From: Paludibacter jiangxiensis
Lineage (GTDB): Bacteria; Bacteroidota; Bacteroidia; Bacteroidales; Paludibacteraceae
NCBI GenBank assembly: GCA_945870155.1
Contig: CAMBSB010000031.1
Span: 1 to 40,183, forward strand
Direction of reading: 5' to 3'
DNA: 40,183 nt
Part shown: positions 32,802 through 40,183 of the stretch, piece by piece
How positions within the stretch are numbered: the stretch's first letter is position 1
How the letters are laid out: each line of letters starts with the position of its first letter
Notes under the pieces: model-generated
Databases searched by the model: none
Told to the model about the DNA's origin: nothing
What the model saw: the letters and a program-made list of their open reading frames with translations, nothing else
Position numbers and translations under genes: made by a program

Positions 32802-33554
32802 ATGAAACGTATATTGATAATTTTTTCATTTTTTTTATATTTTTCCTTATCCCTGTTTGCCAAAGGAGACTTTTTTAAACAAGCTAACGATTACTATGCC
32901 AAAGGTGATTATGAAAATGCAGCAAAAACTTATGAATTAATCATTGCTAATCAAGGAGTTGCTCCAGAATTGTATTATAATTTAGGAAATGCATATTACA
33001 AACTTGGAGAAATTAGCAAGTCAATTTTAAATTATGAACGAGCGTTACGTTTAAAACCCAATTACGATGATGCAAGAATCAATAATGAATTAGCTCAACA
33101 AAAAATTATAGACAATATAGTACAAGCGCCCCCATTTTTTATAATGAGATGGTTCGATTTACTTATAAAATTTCTGAGTTCAAACCAATGGTTTATTTTG
33201 AGCGTTGGATTGTTTTTAGCGAGTATGATTTTTGTTTTACTTTTTGTATTTGGAAATTCATTACAATTCCGAAAAATATCATTTTATTTTGCATTGATTT
33301 TATTTGCTGTATGTATGACAAGCTTGTTATTTTCAGGCATAAGAAATAAACAGTTGAAAACAGAAAAAGAAGCCATAATTATGTCAGGTATAATAACTGT
33401 AAAAAGCTCACCTGATAAAAGCGGTACGGATTTATTTCAATTACATGAAGGTACAAAAGTGAAAATAAAGAGTGAACTTGGTAAATGGTGTGAGATAAAA
33501 ATTGGAAATGGAAGTATCGGATGGGTTGAGAATCAGAACATTGAGAAGATTTAA
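32802..33554 (+). CDS. batE: BatE, TPR and SH3 membrane protein
   Basis: Protein of 250 aa: a signal peptide to about residue 20, two TPRs between ~25 and 95 (YYAKGDYENAAKTYELIIAN and YYNLGNAYYKLGEISKSILN), two transmembrane helices at about 125-148 and 155-178, and a C-terminal bacterial SH3 domain at about 190-250 (VKSSPDKSGTDLFQLHEGTK with CEIKIGNGSIGWV). This is the BatE layout and ends the Bat gene set. An 89-bp gap separates it from batD. Confidence 0.9.
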   Translation: MKRILIIFSFFLYFSLSLFAKGDFFKQANDYYAKGDYENAAKTYELIIANQGVAPELYYNLGNAYYKLGEISKSILNYERALRLKPNYDDARINNELAQQKIIDNIVQAPPFFIMRWFDLLIKFLSSNQWFILSVGLFLASMIFVLLFVFGNSLQFRKISFYFALILFAVCMTSLLFSGIRNKQLKTEKEAIIMSGIITVKSSPDKSGTDLFQLHEGTKVKIKSELGKWCEIKIGNGSIGWVENQNIEKI

Positions 33555-33614
33555 TCTTTAGCAATTAAAAACATAAAGTTCTCATTTTTAAAATAGAGAA
33601 TGCCATAAAAAAAC

Positions 33615-34253
33615 ATGATTGAAAGTTTAATAAAATTCGACACGAACTTGTTTCTGCTTATAAATGGGATGCATAATGCCTATTTTGATAATTTCATGTA
33701 CTTTTTTAGTGGTAAAAGTGTCTGGTTTCCTTTTTATCTCTCACTTATTGTGGCTCTAATTATAAACCGCAAAAAACAGTCTTTTTGGATTATACTTGCA
33801 TTAATTTTATGTATAGTTATTGCAGATCAGATTGCATCAGGGTTCTTTAAAGAATGGGTAAAGCGCCTAAGGCCTTCACACAACGAAAGTTTAAGTGACG
33901 TAATACATTTAGTGAGAAATAATAAAAGTGGATTATACGGCTTTGTTTCATCGCATGCAGCCAACACTTTTGGATTAGCATTATTATCTTCATTAATTTT
34001 CAAAAATCGATTTTATTCAATATCCGTTTTTGCTTGGGCAATAATAACTTCATACTCACGTGTTTATCTTGGAGTTCATTATCCATTTGATGTAATAGGA
34101 GGTATGTTTGTAGGTTTTTTTACTGCTATAATTCTGTTTATGTTGTTACGAAAAATTGAATTCTTTCAATTTGAAAATAAAGGTATTCCTGCTTCAATAC
34201 CCAATATAGTTTTGGGACTTAGCGTGATTGGAATTGCTGTTTATTCGTTGTAA
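33615..34253 (+). CDS. PAP2-family lipid phosphatase
   Basis: Membrane phosphatase of 212 aa with about six helices. All three motifs are present: KEWVKRLRP (K-x6-RP), SSHAANTFG (the PSGH motif with Ser in place of Pro and Ala in place of Gly's neighbour), and SRVYLGVHYPFD (SR-x5-H-x3-D). It probably dephosphorylates undecaprenyl pyrophosphate or a phosphatidyl lipid. It lies 60 bp after batE and may be co-transcribed. Its stop faces the convergent Wzi-like gene. Confidence 0.92.
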   Translation: MIESLIKFDTNLFLLINGMHNAYFDNFMYFFSGKSVWFPFYLSLIVALIINRKKQSFWIILALILCIVIADQIASGFFKEWVKRLRPSHNESLSDVIHLVRNNKSGLYGFVSSHAANTFGLALLSSLIFKNRFYSISVFAWAIITSYSRVYLGVHYPFDVIGGMFVGFFTAIILFMLLRKIEFFQFENKGIPASIPNIVLGLSVIGIAVYSL

Positions 34254-34258
34254 TTTGA

Positions 34259-34280
34259 CCTCTAACCCCCTAAAGAGGGG
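34259..34280. repeat. GC-rich palindrome in convergent intergenic region
   Basis: CCTCT (34259-34263) pairs with AGAGG (34274-34278) around AACCCCCTAA, then GG. It shares the CCCCCTAAAG core with the arms inside wecE. It sits 6 bp after a stop between two convergent genes and could end transcription, though no T tract follows. Confidence 0.6.
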
Positions 34281-34336
34281 ATTTACAAATAAATAATTAG
34301 TAAAGTGATAGATAAATGATGTATAGCATTATTTAA

Positions 34337-35755
34337 CTAATACTTAAATAGATTACCTGTTTTGCGTAAACAAATTTTTAATCCATAGCTATTCCCATAA
34401 AAATCACCTATATCTGCTCCCACTGAAATTCCGGCTTCTATATCATACAATTGCTTGAATTTTTTATTCATCTCGAATAAAAATGAATTATTCCGAAGCA
34501 TAGGATTATACGCTTGATAATAACTACCATAGTTTTTGGTGAATGATGCCAAAGCTCTGTATTTGAACGAATAAAACTCTCCTTCAATACCAAAATGATG
34601 CGCTTGAACACGAGTATTAATTATTTTCTGCTCACCATTTGTATTATAAAAAGGTGAACTCAAGAACGGAGTTCCAATTGTTCTCGAAAAAAAAGTCCAG
34701 CCAGCTTGATAAATCCCATTTGTTAAGTAAGTATCTGTTCCGCCATAAACTATACCATCTTTATCGTGATATGGACCACTCTGATCGGTCGTATTTAAGT
34801 ATTCGTACAATATACCTTTAACAATAGGGAATTTATTGTTTTTTACTGAGACTCCCCAAAGGCCATCACTTACATTCATCGATTTCCAGATAACTTTAAT
34901 TGGCCCGTCCTCATTAACATTTTGCCAATAAGTATTTATTTTAAAATCAGCAATTTGAAACTCAAGTTTCATGCTTTGTGAAATAATATGATTCCCAAGA
35001 GCATTTAATTGATCGTTTAAAGTAGCATCACTCCCACCCGATTTGCCCAAAAATATAGTTTTAAAAGCACTAAATCCTTCGGGCTGCTGACCATAAGCCG
35101 GGATAAAACCACCCCATTGAGCCACATGTTCCAAGCCATACTGAATTTTCACCGGCAAATTACCTCCCAAACGAACATACATATATTTGTGATGTAATAA
35201 GGCATTCTCGGCAAGATTATTATCAATAAAAACGCCATGAGAAATACCTCCTTTAACTTCTAGAAAACCTTTAGTAAAAGGGATGGCAGTGAAATTTTCA
35301 ATTCCGGCCCATATTTTAGGAATAGGTCTACTGTTTCGCGAAAAAAGCAAACCACCCGATGATAAAGTTGAATCTTGATTACCATAAATTTCCTCACGCA
35401 TTCCTATACTTAAACCAAAAACTAACAATCGTGATTTGACATACAATTCGTGAAAATAAAGATTGGTTTTGGCATTATCTGTTTGTAATAAAGCATCTAT
35501 CTTGAATCCATAATCAATTAAACGATTGGGATGTGAAAAATCTTTGAAAGCTCCGATTGAAAAATTTGCAGAATTTGGTTTTATTGATACAGAACCATAT
35601 TGATCGCTTTGAAACCAAAATGGTGAATATAAACCAGTTGAAGCTATCCCAGATATGGAAACCTGATAATTTACTGTGTCCTTTTGTGCTGATAGCTGAA
35701 TTGAAAAGTTGAGTAAAAATAAAACAGAAATCAGGTAGATATATGTATTTTTCAT
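34337..35755 (-). CDS. Wzi-like capsule-assembly outer-membrane protein
   Basis: Outer-membrane beta-barrel of 472 aa. It has a signal peptide (cleavage after LSA, about residue 23), many alternating amphipathic strands, and sequence such as YSPFWFQSDQYGSVS near the start and FSRNSRPIPKIWAGIENFTA in the middle, typical of the capsule-assembly Wzi family. Wzi of E. coli binds K-antigen capsule at the surface. The start overlaps the stop of the kelch gene in ATGA (35752-35755). It ends close to the convergent PAP2 gene. Confidence 0.83.
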   Translation of the reverse strand: MKNTYIYLISVLFLLNFSIQLSAQKDTVNYQVSISGIASTGLYSPFWFQSDQYGSVSIKPNSANFSIGAFKDFSHPNRLIDYGFKIDALLQTDNAKTNLYFHELYVKSRLLVFGLSIGMREEIYGNQDSTLSSGGLLFSRNSRPIPKIWAGIENFTAIPFTKGFLEVKGGISHGVFIDNNLAENALLHHKYMYVRLGGNLPVKIQYGLEHVAQWGGFIPAYGQQPEGFSAFKTIFLGKSGGSDATLNDQLNALGNHIISQSMKLEFQIADFKINTYWQNVNEDGPIKVIWKSMNVSDGLWGVSVKNNKFPIVKGILYEYLNTTDQSGPYHDKDGIVYGGTDTYLTNGIYQAGWTFFSRTIGTPFLSSPFYNTNGEQKIINTRVQAHHFGIEGEFYSFKYRALASFTKNYGSYYQAYNPMLRNNSFLFEMNKKFKQLYDIEAGISVGADIGDFYGNSYGLKICLRKTGNLFKY

Positions 35756-36735
35756 AGTTCAAAACTCCACAAATCGTTTAACACTTCTTTTTCATTCTCA
35801 CCAAATCCGATATATGCTTTTCCATTAAGTACAAATGAAACTGCATTTTCACGTTCACCATTGGGGATATTTCCTCTAAAATACCAAACATCTTTAGTTG
35901 TATCGTATTCTAAAACATCTGATTTATATCGTCCTGTAGTCATATCACCTCCAAAATGGTGTCCTGTTGCAACAAAAATTCTATTGTTAAGCGAAAATGA
36001 AACAGCATTGATACGTCCATTGTCAGGCATAGATTTTCTTTTCTCCCAACTATCTGTTTCGGGAAAATATTCCCACCAATCGTTCATATTATATGTACGG
36101 TAACCGCTTCCAAAATATATATTCTTGTCGTTTTTGCAAGCAACAGCACCTGCTCTATTTAATGCGGTACTCTTTTTTAATTTCAACCATTTATCTGTTT
36201 GAGTATCGTATTTCCACATATCATTATCAAAACCAAATCCATTGAAACCAAAACCTACATAAATCTCATCATCAATCACAAAACTGATGCATTTGTTTGT
36301 CGTTACATGAGGAAAATCAGCCTTTCTTGTCCATTGATTATCAGCAGGATTATATGCCCAAAAATCTTTTAAATTAGAATCATTAACATATACTCCTGTT
36401 AATTGATTAAAGCCTAAACCTAAATAAGCAATGTTATTAACAACAGCTGCAAATGCATTTACGCGGGCAATACCCGGGAATTCAGCTTTTTCAATCCATT
36501 TATCTAGCAAGGGATCGTACTCGTAGGTGTTTTTCTGAGCTTGTTTTTCATTATTTCGGCCTAAAGTGTAATAAGCTTTATTATTAGCTACAAACGCAAC
36601 ACCTGAACATCTTCCACCATCAGGCAAAGCACTTTTTTTAATAAATGTAATTTCAGTATAAGGTGAGTCAGCAGGGCTATTACAGGCACTTAAAATAAAC
36701 AAACAAAAAAGAAAACACGCAATTATTTTATTCAT
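35752..36735 (-). CDS. Kelch-repeat beta-propeller lipoprotein
   Basis: Secreted lipoprotein of 327 aa with lipobox LSAC (Cys at residue 18). About six kelch-type repeats follow, each with a Y.Y/W motif and a G-hydrophobic step: DKWIEKAEFPGIARVNAFAA, NQWTRKADFPHVTTN, DSWEKRKSMPDNGRINAVSF and DVWYFRGNIPNGERENAVSF are the clearest. Related propellers include galactose-oxidase-like domains and sialate mutarotases, but no catalytic residues are recognised. Its overlap with the Wzi-like gene suggests a shared role at the cell surface. Confidence 0.86.
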   Translation of the reverse strand: MNKIIACFLFCLFILSACNSPADSPYTEITFIKKSALPDGGRCSGVAFVANNKAYYTLGRNNEKQAQKNTYEYDPLLDKWIEKAEFPGIARVNAFAAVVNNIAYLGLGFNQLTGVYVNDSNLKDFWAYNPADNQWTRKADFPHVTTNKCISFVIDDEIYVGFGFNGFGFDNDMWKYDTQTDKWLKLKKSTALNRAGAVACKNDKNIYFGSGYRTYNMNDWWEYFPETDSWEKRKSMPDNGRINAVSFSLNNRIFVATGHHFGGDMTTGRYKSDVLEYDTTKDVWYFRGNIPNGERENAVSFVLNGKAYIGFGENEKEVLNDLWSFEL

Positions 36736-36785
36736 CTGATTAAATGTTTAATTGAATTAAAATGAATTTAATTAAAAATTGATTT

Positions 36786-37541
36786 TTAAATTCTAACTTC
36801 TACTTTATTTGCCTTAAGAAAAACTTTAAGTTCTTGTATATCAATTTCTTTGTAATGAAAAATACTTGCTGCTAATGCGGCATCAGCTTTTCCCTGGTCA
36901 AAAACATCAATAAAATGCTGCATTGTTCCGGCACCTCCACTTGCAATAACAGGCACATTTACAGCTTCGGAAACAGAGCGGGTAATGTCCAATGCAAATC
37001 CATCTTTGGTTCCGTCGTTATTCATAGAAGTTAGTAAAATTTCGCCTGCACCCAATGCTACAGCTTTTTTTGCCCATTCTACTGTTTTTATGTCAGTTGG
37101 AATTCTACCTCCATTCAGAAATACAAACCATTCTCCATCAATACATTTAGTATCGATAGCTAAAACTACACATTGACTACCAAACTGATTGGCTAAGTCA
37201 CGTATTAACTGAGGATTACGAACGGCAGAAGTATTCACAGAAATTTTATCGGCACCGCAAGCGAGTAATACGGACACATCCTCCACGCTCGAAATTCCAC
37301 CTCCAACTGTAAATGGTATATTTATGTGCTTGGCAATGCGTGTAACAAGTTCAGAAAGCGTTTTTCGTTTCTCATTGGTGGCAGTTATATCTAAAAAAAC
37401 CAATTCATCTGCACCCATTTTGGCATATAACGCACCTAATTCTACCGGGTCACCAACATCAGTAATATTCAGAAAATTAATGCCTTTTACTGTTTTGCCA
37501 TCTTTTATATCCAGACAAGGGATTATACGTTTTGCTAACAC
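36786..37541 (-). CDS. hisF: Imidazole glycerol phosphate synthase subunit HisF
   Basis: Full-length (251 aa) cyclase subunit of IGP synthase, a (beta/alpha)8 barrel. It starts [20 protein letters not shown] with catalytic Asp11, and contains [14 protein letters not shown] with the second catalytic Asp, [12 protein letters not shown] for phosphate binding, and [17 protein letters not shown]. It makes imidazole glycerol phosphate and AICAR together with HisH. No hisH, hisA or hisI lies within the window, although these normally flank it. A 55-bp gap separates it from mtaB on the same strand. Confidence 0.97.
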   Translation of the reverse strand: MLAKRIIPCLDIKDGKTVKGINFLNITDVGDPVELGALYAKMGADELVFLDITATNEKRKTLSELVTRIAKHINIPFTVGGGISSVEDVSVLLACGADKISVNTSAVRNPQLIRDLANQFGSQCVVLAIDTKCIDGEWFVFLNGGRIPTDIKTVEWAKKAVALGAGEILLTSMNNDGTKDGFALDITRSVSEAVNVPVIASGGAGTMQHFIDVFDQGKADAALAASIFHYKEIDIQELKVFLKANKVEVRI

Positions 37542-37596
37542 TGTTATTTATTTACAATTTTTTTATTTACAATTGGAATCACAAGCATTCAATATA

Positions 37597-38907
37597 TTAA
37601 GCTTTTATTAATGCGGATTTCTCCTCATTCCAATCGCCCAATGTTATAGTTTCCAACACATTGACTAATTTTTTGTCATATTTACACTCCACCTGAACAT
37701 AATTGCTTGTAAATCCAACCATTTTATCACCTTGTTGTCGACTTTCCCAAAGTACAGGATAAGTTTTACCCTTTTGACTTTCATAAAACTTTTTTGTTTT
37801 TTTATCCGACAGTAAATGAAGAATATCACTCCGCTTTTTCCGTTCTGCCAAAGGCGTACTCTGCTCTATATCAAGCATTTTCGTTCCTGCACGTTCGGAA
37901 TAAGTAAAAACGTGCAATTGTGAAATATCCAACGAATCAATAAATTTACACGATTCTTCGAAAAGTTCAGCCGTTTCGCCTCGAACACCAACAATTACAT
38001 CAACTCCAATAAATGCATGGGGCATTAAACTCTTTATCAATTCCACTTTTTGGGCAAACAATTCACGGTTATATTTACGTTTCATCAGCGTAAGCACCTC
38101 ATTAGTACCCGATTGTAGTGGAATATGAAAATGTGGCATAATGCGTTTACTTGATTTTACAAACTCAATTATTTCATCGGTTAATAAGTTTGGTTCTATG
38201 GAAGAAATTCTGAAACGCACATCTTTATCAATATTATCAAGTGCTTTTACTAAATCAAAAAAATTTTCATTGGTATGCACTCCAAAATCACCAATATTCA
38301 CACCTGTAAGGACAATTTCTTTTGCACCAAGATCAATTGCTTCCTTTGCCCTTTCAATTGTTTCGGCTACCGAAGCACTTCTACTTCGTCCACGAGCAAA
38401 GGGAATAGTACAATAAGTACAATAATAATCGCATCCATCCTGCACTTTCAAAAAATACCGTGTCCGATCATCACTTGAGCATGAAGGTTTGAATTCCTTG
38501 ATTTGATTAATTTTAGTGGTATGAACTTCGGTTGGTTTTTCGGTATCAATATCACGTAAAAATTCTAAAATACTAAATTTTTCGTTTGAACCCAGCACTA
38601 AATCAACTCCTGCAATTTTTGCAATTTCATCAGGTTTTAATTGTGCATAACATCCCGTAACCACCATTAATGCATTGGGATGCTGACGGTTAAGTCGGTT
38701 GATTGCTTGACGGCATTTATGATCGGCAGTATCAGTTACAGAGCATGTATTGATAACACAAACATCAGCTTGCTCTCCTGCTCTAACTTTTACAAATCCT
38801 TCTTCCGACATTTTTTTACCTATGGCTGATGTTTCAGCAAAATTTAACTTACAGCCAAGGGTGTGGAAAACTACTTTTTTATTATGAAATATATTGTTAT
38901 CAATCAT
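37597..38907 (-). CDS. mtaB: tRNA t6A37 methylthiotransferase MtaB
   Basis: Radical-SAM methylthiotransferase of 436 aa that converts t6A37 to ms2t6A in ANN-decoding tRNAs. The UPF0004 domain has HTLGCKLNFAETSAIG, NTCSVTDTADHKCRQAI and VTGCYAQLKP; the radical-SAM motif is QDGCDYYCTYCTIPFARGRS. The TLGCKLN and ARGRSRS wording is of the MtaB type rather than MiaB or RimO. The C-terminal TRAM domain ends near SALIKA. It reads from a promoter with TATCTTTG just upstream and probably carries hisF in the same message. Confidence 0.95.
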   Translation of the reverse strand: MIDNNIFHNKKVVFHTLGCKLNFAETSAIGKKMSEEGFVKVRAGEQADVCVINTCSVTDTADHKCRQAINRLNRQHPNALMVVTGCYAQLKPDEIAKIAGVDLVLGSNEKFSILEFLRDIDTEKPTEVHTTKINQIKEFKPSCSSDDRTRYFLKVQDGCDYYCTYCTIPFARGRSRSASVAETIERAKEAIDLGAKEIVLTGVNIGDFGVHTNENFFDLVKALDNIDKDVRFRISSIEPNLLTDEIIEFVKSSKRIMPHFHIPLQSGTNEVLTLMKRKYNRELFAQKVELIKSLMPHAFIGVDVIVGVRGETAELFEESCKFIDSLDISQLHVFTYSERAGTKMLDIEQSTPLAERKKRSDILHLLSDKKTKKFYESQKGKTYPVLWESRQQGDKMVGFTSNYVQVECKYDKKLVNVLETITLGDWNEEKSALIKA

Positions 38908-38932
38908 TATTGTAAATTCAATAGAAACAGCA

Positions 38933-38940
38933 CAAAGATA
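38933..38940 (-). promoter_or_regulatory. Candidate -7 box of mtaB
   Basis: On the minus strand this reads TATCTTTG, matching TAnnTTTG, 25 bp before the mtaB start. No good -33 TTTG is seen at the expected distance. Confidence 0.4.
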
Positions 38941-39009
38941 GTGTTTTTCTTTAAGAGGCTAAAATACAATTTTATGAGTGTAATTTACTAAAATAAAATA
39001 CTTTTACAT

Positions 39010-40183
39010 TCAAAAATTCTTTTTCTTACGCAATCTATTATAATCAATATAATATAATACTTTTAAAGATATGGTATTGTATTGATTTAACCATGAGTTA
39101 CTTAGGTTTTTCCAATAGTTATATTCAATTTGATTATTCTGGGTATATGCATCTTTTTTCCATGACATTACTAACTCTGATCCGGGAGCAAAATTCCATT
39201 TAAACATCATATCCACAGTAAAACTATTGAAATTAAGATCGGAATTTTCGTTAAAAGTGAGATCGCTTTTTAATCGCCCGTCAGCTTGAAGTTGAAAAAA
39301 TTCTTTGTTTTTTGCACCCGACCAATAATGCCGAGTTCGCAAACTTAAACTTGATTTATTATTTATCACGTAGGAAGTTGAAATCACATTCTGAAATGAT
39401 TTCACATCGCGTTTGGCAAAGATTATTACCGAATTATTATCGTTTTTGCTAACAAATCCTTCACCATTTATCCAACTATCACCATTTACTTCATACTCAA
39501 TTTCAAATCGTTGACCCAATCTCAGGGATGTTTCAGCAGCAAATTCGTTGTAATACTGATTTGAACTATATTGTTTAGCATATCCATAATGAAGTTCAAA
39601 ATTTAGTTTTTTTCTACTGTCAGTATCTAAATTAAAATTAACCGTAAAATAGGGTTCAACAATGAAATAACGCCCTTTTACCCTTGATTCGAAATAATCA
39701 TATTTCCTTGCATTGAAATTACCGTTTATATTAAAACCATAGTTATTTTTAAAATTTAAGTTTGTATTGAAACCGGCTATGTTTTCAGAATAAACATTGG
39801 GATTATACATTCTATTATATTGATTATAAACACTTACATTAAAATCCCGAAGAATTGAAATTTGCTCAATATGATTGTATGAAATCCAGGATTCATTTGA
39901 AGATTGATTATTCTGTCTTAAATATCCTAAATCGTTAGGATTGTATGTGTCTGAAATTAAGTTTTGTGAAATTCCATATTGAATTTTACCTTTTGTTCGT
40001 TCTATACCCAAATTGGCAGAAAAACCAGTTTCAAAAACCGAATCGCCTCTTACACTAATTGCCCCTTTTCCCTTTAAAGCATAAGTTTTTTTGTTATTAT
40101 TCAAACTAAACTCTGTAGCTATAACATTGGCTCTAAATGGATTACCAAACATAGAAACATTTGAATTAATGATACTTACAAAA
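39010..40183 (-). CDS. DUF5916-like outer-membrane protein, C-terminal part (5' beyond window)
   Basis: At least 390 residues of a beta-strand-rich protein. The frame stays open to the window edge; the in-frame ATG at 40152 is internal, since the residues before it (FVSIINSNVS) fit the same strand pattern. The visible part has many strands with aromatic ends (GKIQYGISQNLISDTYNPND, YDYFESRVKGRYFIVEPY, MMFKWNFAPGSELVMSWKKD), typical of the barrel part of DUF5916 proteins, which carry an N-terminal carbohydrate-binding-like domain. The last residues are basic and stop at FKNF-like KKKNF. The family call is a good match but rests on memory. Confidence 0.75.
   Translation of the reverse strand, partial: FVSIINSNVSMFGNPFRANVIATEFSLNNNKKTYALKGKGAISVRGDSVFETGFSANLGIERTKGKIQYGISQNLISDTYNPNDLGYLRQNNQSSNESWISYNHIEQISILRDFNVSVYNQYNRMYNPNVYSENIAGFNTNLNFKNNYGFNINGNFNARKYDYFESRVKGRYFIVEPYFTVNFNLDTDSRKKLNFELHYGYAKQYSSNQYYNEFAAETSLRLGQRFEIEYEVNGDSWINGEGFVSKNDNNSVIIFAKRDVKSFQNVISTSYVINNKSSLSLRTRHYWSGAKNKEFFQLQADGRLKSDLTFNENSDLNFNSFTVDMMFKWNFAPGSELVMSWKKDAYTQNNQIEYNYWKNLSNSWLNQYNTISLKVLYYIDYNRLRKKKNF

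Noticed and set aside
37546-37575. Direct repeat of TATTTACAATT before hisF
   Set aside because: It is short and AT-rich, as expected by chance in this base composition, and no regulator is suggested.

Overview
The window is a contiguous, gene-dense piece of an AT-rich chromosome from a member of Bacteroidota, most likely order Bacteroidales. The evidence is the full aerotolerance (Bat) operon, a DUF4295 mini-protein beside L28 and L33, HU-family proteins fused to LysM, an LptE/SecG cluster with a sigma-54 activator, very short leaders with weak Shine-Dalgarno sequences, and promoters of the TTTG / TAnnTTTG type. The species cannot be named from the sequence.

Region 1 (2-12647, all +) is a surface-polysaccharide locus. 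It opens inside a CDP-glucose 4,6-dehydratase, followed by a GT61 glycosyltransferase, an NAD-dependent epimerase/reductase, two cupins, a SAM methyltransferase, a DegT-type aminotransferase, a GT-B and a GT-A glycosyltransferase. The second half (7593-12647) holds a small EamA/ArnE-like membrane protein, a polyprenyl-phosphate glycosyltransferase (ArnC/GtrB type), a WecD-like acetyltransferase, a WecE-like aminotransferase and a polytopic GT-C-like protein. Together these look like a module that makes, flips and transfers a lipid-linked acetamido sugar. The WecE-like gene carries an in-frame palindromic repeat of about 107 bp, and the GT2 gene carries an 8-bp tandem repeat that could shift frame.

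Region 2 (12648-18532, +): after a 343-bp gap with a nested inverted repeat come a sigma-54 enhancer-binding protein, LptE, a TPR-like protein and SecG. A terminator follows, then a TRIC-type channel, a DUF3109 protein and CinA.

Region 3 (18533-24692, +) is housekeeping: a well-formed promoter, L28, L33, DUF4295, a terminator, a promoter, FtsY, an apparently inserted YhcG-type nuclease, RimO, a small HU protein, and a long HU-transmembrane-LysM protein, ending at a strong terminator.

Region 4 (24855-34253, +) is the MoxR/Bat operon: MoxR ATPase, DUF58, a BatD-like/DUF4381-like membrane protein, BatA, BatB, BatC, BatD and BatE, then a PAP2 phosphatase.

Region 5 (34337-40183, all -) reads toward region 4: a Wzi-like outer-membrane protein coupled to a kelch lipoprotein, a solitary HisF, MtaB, and the C-terminal part of a DUF5916-like outer-membrane protein that runs off the window. 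No tRNA, rRNA, CRISPR array, transposase or integrase was recognised.
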